In this document: piece after piece, positions 23,507 through 33,888 of the stretch | Numbering within the stretch: the stretch's first letter is position 1 | Layout of the letters: the number at the start of each line of letters is the position of its first letter | Assembly (NCBI GenBank): GCA_013398295.1 | Contig: VZSF01006597.1 | Span: 1-64,000, forward strand | DNA: 64,000 nt | Reading direction: 5' to 3' | Source of the DNA: Chionis minor | Taxonomy: Eukaryota > Chordata > Aves > Charadriiformes > Chionididae | Made by a program: the position numbers and the translations under genes | The notes under the pieces: generated by a model | Database searches by the model: none | The model's input: the letters and a program-made list of their open reading frames with translations, nothing else | Told to the model about the DNA's origin: nothing

Positions 23507-26364
23507 TTAATGTCTGCCTTGGCCTTAGCTAAGAGTTGGGAATCTGCATGGCACAAGGATGCGGTATTTTCCTTTAGTCTTGGCTGGGTGAAAAGTGACT
23601 GTGTTGGAGGAAAAAGGGAGAAATTAGATTATTTGCTCAGGATCAGGCCCCAAGTCTTGTGTGGCTGGAAATACAGCTCAGCTTTCTGAGTGCCTACCCA
23701 GAGCTTCAGCTATGGCAAACCTCTCCCGAATCCCAGAATTGGGAGTCACCAAGGTACTGGCTTGCACCATGGACTCTCTGCATAACCCTGGGTGCATCCC
23801 TGCATCTCCCCAGCCTGGGTGACGGCCACAAACTTGACGTCTGGGCAAAGCTCCGCTGCAGCTCATCCGTGTGGGGAGCGGGTTCCCTGCCTCCCACGCC
23901 TGGCCTCCTTCCCCACTGATGGCCGAGACTGGGACGTGGGTTTGGATGTGGCTGAGACAGCCTGTGTGAGCAGGCTTACCACGGCGGGCTGCGGGGAAAG
24001 CCTGGCTCCCTCCGGACGGCGCTCACAGGGGTGCAGCGAGGCAGCGTCACCAGCCTGAAGGCGAGGTTTTGTTCTCCTGCCACGGCGGGGCTGGGGGCTG
24101 GCTGCCAGCGGGACCCCAGGGGAAGGTTTTTCCCACCTGCGCTCGAGGTCTGGAGGAGCCTCAGGCAGCTCCTTGCTTGTCCAAGCAAGCTGGCTTCAGC
24201 GGTTGGATATGGAGGGTGCCACACCGGAGAGCCAGGGAACGAAGCAATGGTGCAGGGTGAGAGAAGATGTAGGAGAAGAGCCCGTGCAAGGGCAAGCTGT
24301 GCAAGAGTCCTCATCAAGGGACATAGTTCCTTGGGCACAGTGACCTCGGAAGTTGCAACACATCCTATGATGCAGAGGGGCAGTGCTGCATGGAGATGTG
24401 GGCCAGGGGGATGGTGGACGTCCTATCACCTCTGCAGACCTGCCTCTGCCTTCGACCCATGGTGAGGCAGCCGTGGGCATGTTTGGAAGCTACACACAAG
24501 ACTGAGCTAACCTACCTCAGGTAGGCGCTCGGATTAATTAGTCGATACATGTTAAGTGCTGCGAAGATTTAAGGTTCTGCTTAATTGTTAAGTAACTCAA
24601 TCATCGGCGGCTGCGTGGGTTGCCTGAGGCGGGTAATGGATGAATCAGCTGGTCTCTGGCAAGTGCAAGGTAAGGAGGGAGAAAAACTTTCCAAGGCTGG
24701 GTGACAAGAGGATGGGTTGGTTCAGGGACAGCAGCAATTGCTGAGTCTGCTGGGGCGGGGAGCATTTAGAAATACCTAAAAAAGAGGTCAGACCCTACGC
24801 AGAGCAGCCTGCTGTGAAGGGAGCAGGGCTGTCTTAGGCTACGGAGGTAATGGGAGAAAGGGAAAGTAATGAATTCATAGCAGAAAGAGCTAAAAAGGCC
24901 ATGAGGAGGCCACAGAGGCTTCAAGCCACTGTGAAAGATCTGAGTTTGGGGCTGAACTGAAATGTTTTAGGGGATGCGAGACTGATTTGGGTAAAATGGG
25001 GAGCATTTACATGCCGTGGAATCCCTGCAGAGCCTGGTCTCATGTTAGAGGCTTGGGTGGCCATCAAGCTGCTTACGAGGGACCAGCTTGCGTCCTGCAG
25101 GTCACTTCTCCATGCGGCGATACAAGCCAAGAGGCCAAGGGGTCCCAGCAGGAACATTGGTGTAGTACAGTCCTTCCACCAGCCTGAGACATCTCTTCTG
25201 CCACCACACAGCGCGTCCCATCACTCAGGGATGGGTCTCAGACCCAGACCCATGTCCTCATTTCTGTGCTAGCAAACTCCATCTTTCACAGCCGCTGCGT
25301 TTGCCTCTGAGCAACCCTTCCTGCTGAGCTCTGCCCTCTGCATCTCTCCGTGTGGGAACTTCCCACGTATGCCATTGACTGCTCCTAGAGACCTCTGTGC
25401 CAGGGAGGAATGACCCCCTCAGAGTCAGCTAAGGCTTTCTCCACCCTCCAGTGAATAAGTGACCCCTCTGAAGGTGAGACTCCCTGATATTAAGGCTTTA
25501 AAGCCAGCCTTAACCACTGTGTGGAGGTGACCTCCATCCATGACCATGGCTCCTACAGCCAGGTAAGATGGGGGCCTCCTTGGCACCATGCCTCATCCAC
25601 AGACCCGTTCCCAGGGCTTTCTGCGAGGCTGGATCTGGGAACGACCTACCTGCCTGTCATCTCTCTCGCTGGAAAAAGCCTCTGAGCTCTGCCCTGGTGA
25701 AACATTCGTATTTTGGGAAACGGGGAACGGGCTGGAACCGCCTGCACTGTTGCGACAGAGCTGCTTGCCTGAGCTGAACCTCACTGCCAGGGCTGGGACA
25801 GTTGCACGTGGCTCGTGCGCGGTAAAGGTGAAGGAGATACAGGCAAAGACAAGCCCTGGGAAGGGTCAGTGGGACAACACGGAGACCTTGGAGGAATGCC
25901 ACAACCATTGCTTGCTTACCAGCAGCATAAGTGTTTCCCTGTGGGCTTCTCTACGCCCGATCCCACCCCTACCCTGCAGGTCTCCTTTCGGACCAGCGCT
26001 ACAGGACACAAGCAGGCTGGATTGGTTGCCTGGGTCTCAGATTAGACCTGCCTTAGTCTTGGAGAAGCTGGCGGCCCCAGCAGACAGCCCACTGTCCCAG
26101 CACCAGCTGCGGGGCTTGGCGTGGGTTTGCGAGGCACCCCCTGACCTCAGCTGTCGCCCACGTCCTTACAGCCTGCTTTAATCCTCTTTTAATTAAATGC
26201 GGAGGGGTGTGATGGTATCAGGAGGGTGGGAGGGGGGTGGCCTGGGGTGTTTTGGGCTCCGTGTGTGTGCCAGCCAGCTGGGTTTGTTATGAGCCTGTCA
26301 GATCTCACACGCTAGCTTTCCCTCTCTTGCTCCTCTCGAGATCCGGCTGCAGCTCAGGCATTGC
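23507..26364. other. Non-coding interval
   Basis: Moderately GC-rich single-copy-looking DNA. No transposon, RNA gene or exon is recognised. A 197-codon open frame at 25588-26181 on the plus strand has no identifiable motif or signal peptide, and overlaps open frames on the other strand of similar quality, so it is not called as a gene. Confidence 0.5.
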
Positions 26365-26701
26365 TTAAATACTTACAAATACTCCAAGGGAGGGTGCCGG
26401 GAGCAGGGGGCCAGGCTTTTTTCAGTGGTGCCCAGTGAGAGGACAAGAGGTGATGGGCACAAACTTGACCATAGGAAGTTCCATCTGACCATGAGGAGGA
26501 ACTTCTTTCCTTTGAGGGTGGCAGAGCACTGGCAGAGGCTGCCCAGAGAGGTGGTGGAGTCTCCGCCTCTGGAGACATTCCCAACCCACCTGGATGCCAT
26601 CCTGTGCCACCTGCTGTAGGTGGCCCTGCTCTGGCAGAGGAGCTGGACCAGATGAACTCCAGAAGTTCCTTCCAACCCCTACGATTCTACGATTCTATGA
26701 C
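26365..26701 (+). mobile_element. CR1 LINE 3' copy, plus strand
   Basis: Runs from the TACTTACAAATACTCCAAGG region through the ORF2 end and the short 3' UTR (CCAGAAGTTCCTTCCAACCC) to the tail ACGATTCTACGATTCTATGA at 26681-26700. It is 5'-truncated at about 337 bp. The frame over 26425-26619 still reads LPREVVESPPLETFPT near its end. Confidence 0.95.
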
Positions 26702-29447
26702 TGTGTGAATCATCCCTGCAGCTCTTCCATTGCTCAGAGATCCTGCAGTGTCCCACCTGGCAGGAGCTGGTATATTGTAGACTTCCAAGAGATTGGTGGC
26801 TGAAAGGTGACGTGGCTTCTCTGGTGGCACTGAATACCAGGGAGGAGGAGGTTTGACTGGAATCAGAAAACAGCGTTGGTGAGAGAACCAGAGCAGAGAT
26901 GGAATGGCCACGGAGATGTGCGAGTTGGAAACTGAAGGTAAGGTCTCCAGCTGGTAGGTCACCGAGGTTATGCAAAAGGCTGTTAGTGTGGTTTACGTTT
27001 CTCGGAGCTTATGGGGGTATATCACAGGGATTTAATGGCCTGCTTGCCTGGGGTTCAGACTCAAGGACAAGGCAGACCCAGACTCCTCCAGCATGGGGAG
27101 CTGCAGATGCCCAGAGCGTCCCCAGGGATCTGATGGGGCATCTCCTGGGGAGAACAAGCTGCATGCTGGACCTCAATGTGGTGAAAATATCTGTCTGAAA
27201 GCAGTGTCCTGCTGGAAGGAGGAGATGCTCTAGGGACAGACTACCAGCCTCTACCCATGGGCCAGCAAGAAGGGGGGATGGCTGGAACTGAGGTCCCAGG
27301 CTGCTGGCACTGCCAGGATCACCGAAAATGTGCGTACTGGGCATCTCTGGAGACTGACAGCACGTGATGTTGAATTCCAATAAAAATACACCCAGATATT
27401 AGCATCCACGGGGCCTGTGTGTCCGTCCTGCACCCCCACTATGATTTCTTTTACATAAACCCGCCTGGCAGAGGCAGGATGCTGGTCTGGCCTTTCCCAG
27501 CCCTGGGGTGGCTCTTCTGTTATTTGAACATCTGAGAAGATCTTGTGCAACATATAGCCTTGGAGGAAATCAAGGGGATCAGAGCAGAGAACAGAGCACA
27601 GCTCTTCTTAACCACTGGGGATGACCAGCCACAGCTGTGCCTGAAGCAGCAGTGAAGTGTAGAAGCAAAGGAGCTAACCTGGACGAGGTCCATGCAAAGA
27701 GATGCTTAGGGGTGAAGAAAACTCCAGCCACGCTGGGAAAACCGAACGGCGTCCAGTGATCTGGAGCAGAGGCCAGATAGGTTCAGACTCAGTTGGATAC
27801 CCTTCCTTTTTTAACCCGTGGAGGTGGCGAACCACTGTGCCCAGCTGCCTGGGGTAGCGGGTGGACAGTAGGTTCTCTGTTGCTGGAAATCCCTAAATGA
27901 AGATAGCAAAATTATTGCTCAGAGGGAAATTGTGGGCTTGGCAAGGGGCAGTCAGTACTGGGTTTTGCAGGAGGGCAGATTGCTTACCACCGTACATCCC
28001 GTCTGCCTTAAACCCTGTGGCTCTGTGAAACAGCAGTTTGTCACTGGTCACTTTTAGCCAGAGGCATTTGAGAAGTCATGTGGGTCCCTTACACAGGGCG
28101 GGACGTGCTCGGCAGTGTTGCTTACAAAATCTCTGCTTCCCATGCAAATAAATGTGAGGAGAACTTGATAACGGAGGGGCCATCCTCACGCCTTGGCTTT
28201 CAGCTGGCTGCAAACCGCCGAGGAAAAGAGGTGCTGGAAAGGAGGGAGACCTGTAGTTGTGCAACGTCTCCGGCTGCGACACATCTGTTTTCCTGCATAA
28301 AAAGCTTGCGGGAGCCCTGTGCTTAGCCCACCGCCATGTTTCCCAGATCCCCTTCCTGGGCTGCTTCCTTGGCACTCAGATGTTCAGGCACAGAGCAGAG
28401 CAGGGCCAAGCAGAAATGCCCGAGAGGTACTTGTTGAGGGGAGCCTGGTCTTCGGGGAGCCAATGTTTAATCCTATTTTCCTGCTTGGCAGTGCCATGGC
28501 AACCACTCCCATGCTAACTAGCAAGCCATGGCCAGGCACCACCGTGCATCGCAGACACTCTTTTCCTCTCAAAAGCAGGACTTGGCGACTTCGACCAGCC
28601 TGCAGTGCTTTACCTAGTGGACAAGCTTGGGCTGTGATGCTCTCTGAGAGTGTCTTCTTCATGAGAGGTGGATGCGTTCTGCATAAATTCTTGATGCCTC
28701 ATACTGCCGTCCTCCGTTGGAGATGGGAAGCTTGGCAACAGCAGGAGCCTTGTCTCAGCAGAGGCTCCAGGATGGAGAGAGGCTGTTCATGGCTGGGTCA
28801 GCCTCGCAGGTTCCTTATGGGAAAGGTTTCAGGACAGTTTAAAAGCTTGGCCAGATGAAGGTTGTCTCAGCTGCTGAGATTCCTAGCTCCTGGCTGCCCT
28901 GGTTTTGGTTTAAAAGGTTTAAAAAAAATGCTGTGGGTCAAGGCCTTGTGAAACTTCCCCCTGTGACTATGGGAATGCTTCACTTTGGGCTTTTGCTGTT
29001 GGGTTGCTTTTTTTTCAGCACCATCTGCCTGTTCTGGGGTTGGCATCAAGTCAAACGCTGTTCCTTTAGCTGGAAGCGAGTGCATTTGTTCATCCCCTTT
29101 TCCTGGCTGCAGGCAGATGTGTGTTGCTCGCCTGAAGTAACGCTGCTGTTTTCACATCCCGTCTCCCCCCACTGCTTTTGGGTGCCCCTGTCCCACAGCT
29201 ATGCTGGTCTGTGACCCAGAAGAGCCTCAGAGATGGGCTCAGAGCTCAGCATGAGCTGGTTCAGCTGGTAGCAGTTTGGATTTTTGCCAGCACTGGGCTG
29301 TGTGCGAGAGCAGAGCTAGTTCAGAGCTAACTGGAGATTCCCAGGGATGAATCCATCTCAATGCTACTGCTCCAGGCAGTGAAGAGGGAGTGAAGCAGGG
29401 CAAATGCAGGGTCACATAAAATGGAATTTCTTTCTTCATTCCTCAAA
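26702..29447. other. Non-coding interval
   Basis: No recognised repeat or exon. GTGCCATGGCAAC at 28491-28503 has one intact X-box half (GGCAAC), and A-rich stretches occur near 28915-28930. Open frames are short and compositionally unremarkable. Confidence 0.5.
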
Positions 29448-29560
29448 GATGGATGCCCCATCCCTGGAGGTGTTCGAGGCCAGGTTGGACGGGGCTTTGT
29501 GCAACCTGGTCTAGTGGAAAATGTTCCTGGCCACAGCAGGGGGGTTTGACTAGATGATCT
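29448..29560 (+). mobile_element. CR1 LINE 3' fragment, left half (host copy)
   Basis: Contains TGCCCCATCCCTGGAGGTGT and the CAACCTGGTCTAGTGG signature, running to GACTAGATGATCT at 29548-29560. In other copies this is followed by TTAAGGTCCCTTCCAACCC. Here that continuation appears only at 29741, after an inserted second CR1. Confidence 0.9.
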
Positions 29561-29733
29561 ACCCAGGGAGGTGGTGGAGTCACCATCCCTAGATGTGTTT
29601 AAAAGTTGTGTAGATATGGTGCTTAGAGACATGGGTTAGTGTCGGACCTGGTAGAGTAGGGTCAATGGTTGGACTGGATGATCTTAAGGTCTTTTCCAAC
29701 CTAAATGATTCTATGATTCTATTCTATGACTCT
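29561..29733 (+). mobile_element. CR1 LINE inserted inside another CR1
   Basis: Begins ACCCAGGGAGGTGGTGGAGT, passes through TAGAGACATGGGTTAGTG and GGTTGGACTGGATGATCTTA, and ends with the tail ATTCTATGATTCTATTCTATG. About 173 bp, 5'-truncated, in the same orientation as its host. The heptamer ATGATCT occurs on both sides (29554-29560 and 29734-29740) and may be a target duplication, though it overlaps the CR1 tail motif. Confidence 0.9.
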
Positions 29734-29780
29734 ATGATCTTTAAGGTCCCTTCCAACCCAAAGCATTCGATGATTCTGTA
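29734..29780 (+). mobile_element. CR1 LINE 3' fragment, right half (host copy)
   Basis: ATGATCTTTAAGGTCCCTTC continues the interrupted copy at 29448-29560, and ends with the tail ATTCGATGATTCTGT at about 29765-29779. Confidence 0.9.
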
Positions 29781-31791
29781 AAGAGTAGTTCAGCTGTGCA
29801 GACCTGTGATGCTGCTCGGATGATGCTTTTCTACATTCATGCTGGCTGTTGCCCACAGGGTTCATGAGAACTGCAGTGTTTGCCACTGTGGTGGTGTTGG
29901 CTTGGAAAAATGGCCACAGCTCTCTTGAGAGGCAGCATGGAGCAGAGCAGCATGTGCTCTCTTTAGGCTGTGGCTGAAGAAAGCTTTAGAGTGAAGAGAA
30001 ATGTGAAGGGGTGTCAACTGGGGAGAAGATCAGGACGTGGCAGGAAGAAGTGAAGGTCCACCTAGTACAGGGCATGGCCACAAACCCAGAGCTCCTGACA
30101 TATCCAGCCTCATGGGGCTGCAGGAGTGACCAGCTTGGCCACACTTGGTCTGTCTGGTGATTCCTACAAGCTGTGTGCGTGTTGTACCCTGATCTGTGCC
30201 TGGACAGCAGAAGGGACCTGTGGGCCACAGCAGCCCAGCTGCAGACTGTCTGGCAGCTCGCACCGGACTTTGAGGCATCAGGAGATGCTCCATGAATGCA
30301 GGCAATCCTCAGCAGGGGGAATGAAAAAGCCAGTGGGACCATAGCTGAAATGAATGGGATGTCCCTGCCAGAGGCAGGTCCTGGCTTGGCTTCCTGCTTT
30401 TGAACTAGTGTAGATCTTGGCTGGCCACCCGCAGAAGAAAGGTTGCTGCATTGCAGAGTGTGCACGGAGCGACTGGCAGCTGGGCTGATCTGCACCCTGT
30501 TGCGGTGGCACTGCGGTGTGTGCCACCTCTGCGGTGGTATGTCACCACTTTCAGTCCTCCCCCGCCGTCAAAGGGACATCGTGCTCCTTGCTTTAGCTCA
30601 AGTGCCGTCTGAGGAAGTCAGCGAGAGCTGCGAGGGGGACACAGTTCTCATGCCCTGGGGCTAATGGCCGAGTCCGCTTCAGAGACGTGGACATTTCCCA
30701 GCTTGTCCAGAGCGGAGCTGAGGGGCACGAAAGCAAGGTGTGAGAAAGAAGGGCTTTTTAAGAGCTCTTATTTTTCCCATGAGAAGGTTCCTGTTCTGCT
30801 GGGTGGAGAGGCTGTGCTCTGGGACCTCGGTCTGCAAGGGCCACCAGAGGGGGAGGAGGCAAAGGCAAGCACAGGGATCCCAGCAGGGCTTGAAAACATC
30901 GTGAGAGAGAATTACATTCGCTCAGTGAGAAGGAAGAGCTGGCAGGGGACCTTTCCCCTCTCCTCGCATCTGTCCAGCGCTAAGCAAACATCAACTAATC
31001 TTCCTGACACTTCCATAAGACAAGGAAGCATTACAGTGCCATAATGGTAAGTGCAGTGGAAACCGCAGCGGCAGTGACGCATGCTGCATTAAACCGCCGC
31101 TCAGGCAGGCTGGGCCTCGACATCTGCAAACGTCGCCTCTCAGGAGCAGGGCTGCGCTGTGTTTCCCACAGCAGGTCAGGGACAGGCTTCAGAAAGGAAC
31201 CCAGACATCCTGTCTTGCAGCCTCCTACTCTCGCTTCTGGACCACGACAAGCTCCATCAGCCGGGGGAATAACTTGCCAATGGAGGCTGTAGGGGTGAGG
31301 AAATAATTAAAAGCTGATCTGGGCTCCTGCTTTGGAACAAGGAAAAAACCCCACATATTTTCTTAATGATTTGAGAGCACCCTTTCATCTCCAAACTGGC
31401 AGGAACCTTCTATTGTTCATTTTTCTCCTAATCAGTTTTTGCTCAGCAGATGTGAAGATGGGGGAGCCAATTTATCAGGCAAAGCGGAGCAGACACGCAA
31501 AGGGGAGGGGGGAATGTTAGTTCACCTCAGCAAATCCGTAAAGATTTGCTGCCAAAGGTGCAAGAGCTTGTTCTTGCTGCTCGTGCAGCCAGATATTTGG
31601 TAAGTAATGAGAGGTTATCTGTCCAGTTATTCTCAGATGATATTTCTGAATGGTGCAGGGAAGGAAAGCAGGACTATCAGGCTCTTCTGAGATGACTTTA
31701 GTGCTGGTGTCCTCCTGCAGAACACATACACACGCCCTGCAGATTCCTTGTGTGGCCAACAAGCTGGGGGAAGTGACAATTCCCCCCTGTT
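29781..31791. other. Non-coding interval
   Basis: No exon or transposon recognised. GGCCACCAGAGGGGGAGG at 30839-30856 resembles the CTCF core but has a G in place of the invariant C. Open frames are all uninformative, including 29986-30495 on the minus strand and 30664-31044 on the plus strand. Confidence 0.5.
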
Positions 31792-32052
31792 TGGAGCACT
31801 GTGCTTAATTTTGGGTCCTCCAGTACAAAGGAGAGACCAACAAACTGGACCAGGTCCAGTGGAGAGCACAAGATGTGTGAGAAAAGGCTGAGTGAGCTGG
31901 GTTTGACCAGTGTGGGAAAGAAGATGCTCAGGGGATGTAATTGTTGTCTTCTGCTGCTTAAGGGGAGGCTATAGAGAAGACAGTCGGTCTCTTCTCTGAG
32001 GTGAACCGTGAAAGGATGAGGCAACAAAGACAAGTTGTGGCTGTAGGAAATG
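31792..32052 (+). mobile_element. Old, highly diverged CR1 LINE fragment
   Basis: TGGAGCACTGTGCTTAATTT, GAGAAAAGGCTGAGTGAGCT, TAGAGAAGACAG and GGTGAACCGTGAAAGGATGA occur in the same order and spacing as the CR1 ORF2 C-terminal region. Substitutions and small indels break every frame, and the 3' tail is missing. It is much more decayed than the other copies, so it is an old insertion. Confidence 0.75.
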
Positions 32053-32654
32053 ACATTGTGACAATGTAGTAATGCGTGATGTGAGACCTTGGAGGGGGGA
32101 AGGTGATTTACTTTTTAAACAGAACTGAAACAAAAAAATGTTGTCACTCATTGCATTCAGACTTTCATACCCACAAGCACCAAGAAGCGTGTACCCACCA
32201 GCTTGGCACCAAACCACTTGTGTCCAAGTTGTCTGTCTGGGATTCCCTGCAATGCCACGGAGGACAAGCAATGCCATCTGTTAAATCTCTCCATCTTGTC
32301 CCATGTCTGTGAGTCACCAGGATTTACTCACCGTCCTTTGTCTCCCAGCCTGGATGTCCTGAGATGGTACATGGTGATAAGCTGACTTGATCTGCTAGGT
32401 GTCGTCAGCACGCGCCGTTTGTGCAGCCCTTCCCCTGCCATTTATTCCTTCTGGTGCATTCACATAAAACATCCCCATTCACACCAGCCTGAACATTTCT
32501 GTTACATTGCCCTGCACAGCAAGGGAGACGCTTTTCACTATCAGGATGGGTAAGTGCTGCGGCAGCTGCGCAGGGAGGCTGTACTATCTCCAGCCCTGAA
32601 GATACTCAGAAGTCACCTGTGTAAAATCCTGATCAAACTTTGAAGATAACACTT
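32053..32654. other. Non-coding interval
   Basis: About 600 bp with no recognisable feature. Confidence 0.5.
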
Positions 32655-32703
32655 CTTAGAGCAGATTGGAGATGCCCAGAGGTCCTTTCTGACCTAAATT
32701 ATT
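32655..32703 (+). mobile_element. CR1 3'-end remnant, plus strand
   Basis: AGAGCAGATTGGAGATGCCC followed by AGAGGTCCTTTCTGACCTAA and ATTATTC matches the last 50 bp of a plus-strand CR1. It abuts the 3' end of the minus-strand copy starting at 32703, giving a tail-to-tail arrangement. Confidence 0.65.
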
Positions 32704-33237
32704 CATAGAATCACAGAATGGTTTAGGTTGGAAGGGATCTTGAAGATCATCTAGTTCCAACCGCCCTGCCCTGGGCAAGGACACCTCCCACTAGACCTGG
32801 TTGCTCAAAGCCCCATCCAACCTGGCCTTGAACCTCCAGGGATGGGGCAGCCACAGCTTCTCTGGGCAATCTGGGCCAGGATCTCACCACAGGCACTGGA
32901 AAGAATTTCTTCGTAATATCTCACCTAAATCTCCCTCTTTTCAGTTTAAAACCCTTACGCCTTGTCCTATTGCTACATTTCATGATCCAGAGTCCCTCCC
33001 CAGCTTTCCTGGAGCCCCTTTAGGTACTGGAAGGGGCTATAAGGTCTCCCCGGAGCCTTCTCTTCTCCAGGCTGAACAACCCCAACTCTCTCAGCCTGTC
33101 CTCACAGCAGAGCTGCTCCAGCCCTCGGAACATCTTTGTGGCCTCCTCTGGACCTACTCCAACACGTCCATGTCCTTCTTGTTCTGGGCCCCCCAGAGCT
33201 GGACACAGGATTCCTGGTGGGTTCTCACAAGAGCAGC

Positions 33238-33888
33238 TTAGAGGGGCAGAATCCCCTCCCTGGCCCTGCTGCCCACGCTGTGGGGATGCAGCCCAGTTGG
33301 CTTTCTGGGCTGTGAGCACACATTGCCAGCTCCTGTTGAGCTTCTCATCCACCAATACCCCCGAGTCCCTCTCCTCTCTTCAGGGCTGCTCTCCATCCAT
33401 TCTCCGCCCAGCCTGGATTTGTGCTTGGGATTGCCGCAACCCATGCGCAGGACCTTGCACTTGTCCTTGTTGAACCTCATGAGGTTTGCATGGTCCTGGC
33501 TTGGTCCTGGCTTGCAGTTACTCGTTAGGAGTATTCTCTTTGGAGATATGTCTGAGGGGGAAGCTTCAAAGCTAACATCCCTATGGGACTGGGGGTGCCT
33601 CAACTTGTTGAACTTCATGAGGTTGGCACAGGCCCACCTCTCAACCCTGTCCAGGTCACCCTGGATGGCATCCCATCCCTCCAGTGTGTCAACTGCTCCA
33701 CACCGCTTGGTGTCGTCGACAAACATGCTGAGGGTGCACTCAATCCCACTGTCCGTGTTGCCAACAAAGATGCTAAATAGTACCAGTACTGACCCCTAAG
33801 GAACGCCACTCATCACTGCTTGCCACTTGGACATTGATCCATTGACCGCAACTCTTTAAGCACGGCCATCCAGCCAGCTCCTTATCCT
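33238..33888 (-). pseudogene. Broken CR1 ORF2 (reverse transcriptase to C-tail)
   Basis: Minus-strand remnant of the CR1 polyprotein. FVDDTK (normally F-A-D-D, the catalytic aspartates of reverse transcriptase motif C) opens a 162-codon frame over 33238-33726. Upstream the motif-B segment has a stop where a Gln codon is expected (TAG for CAG), and the YVG-type segment lies beyond it. About 17 codons after NLMKFNK the frame is replaced by foreign sequence from the internal insertion. No function is possible. Confidence 0.85.
33490..33603. repeat. 114-bp insertion inside CR1, flanked by 24-bp repeats
   Basis: The CR1 segment TTGAACYTCATGAGG occurs at 33466-33489 and again at 33604-33627 (24 bp each, two differences). 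The 114 bases between them have no match to CR1 as I know it and start with an 11-bp tandem duplication (TGGTCCTGGCT twice). The arrangement resembles an insertion with a long target duplication, or a template-switch event. Confidence 0.7.

Larger units (their letters stand above)
32703..33888 (-). mobile_element. Longest CR1 LINE copy, partial reverse transcriptase, minus strand
   Basis: About 1.19 kb. The 3' tail is at the left (CATAGAATCACAGAATGG). Going upstream on the minus strand come the 3' UTR, the ORF2 C-terminal tail, the FVDD reverse transcriptase motif (about 33708-33723), and finally the SGVP-GSVL motif-B region and the WLDG segment near 33875. It is broken by stops and frameshifts and carries a 114-bp insertion at 33490-33603 between two copies of a 24-bp CR1 segment. 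It is a dead copy. Confidence 0.95.

Noticed and set aside
25588..26181. 197-codon plus-strand open frame
   Set aside because: No recognisable domain, no splice context, and overlapping frames of similar length on the other strand. Expected by chance in moderately GC-rich DNA.
30838..30856. CTCF-like motif GGCCACCAGAGGGGGAGG
   Set aside because: The invariant C of the GGC core is replaced by G, and there is no island or other support.
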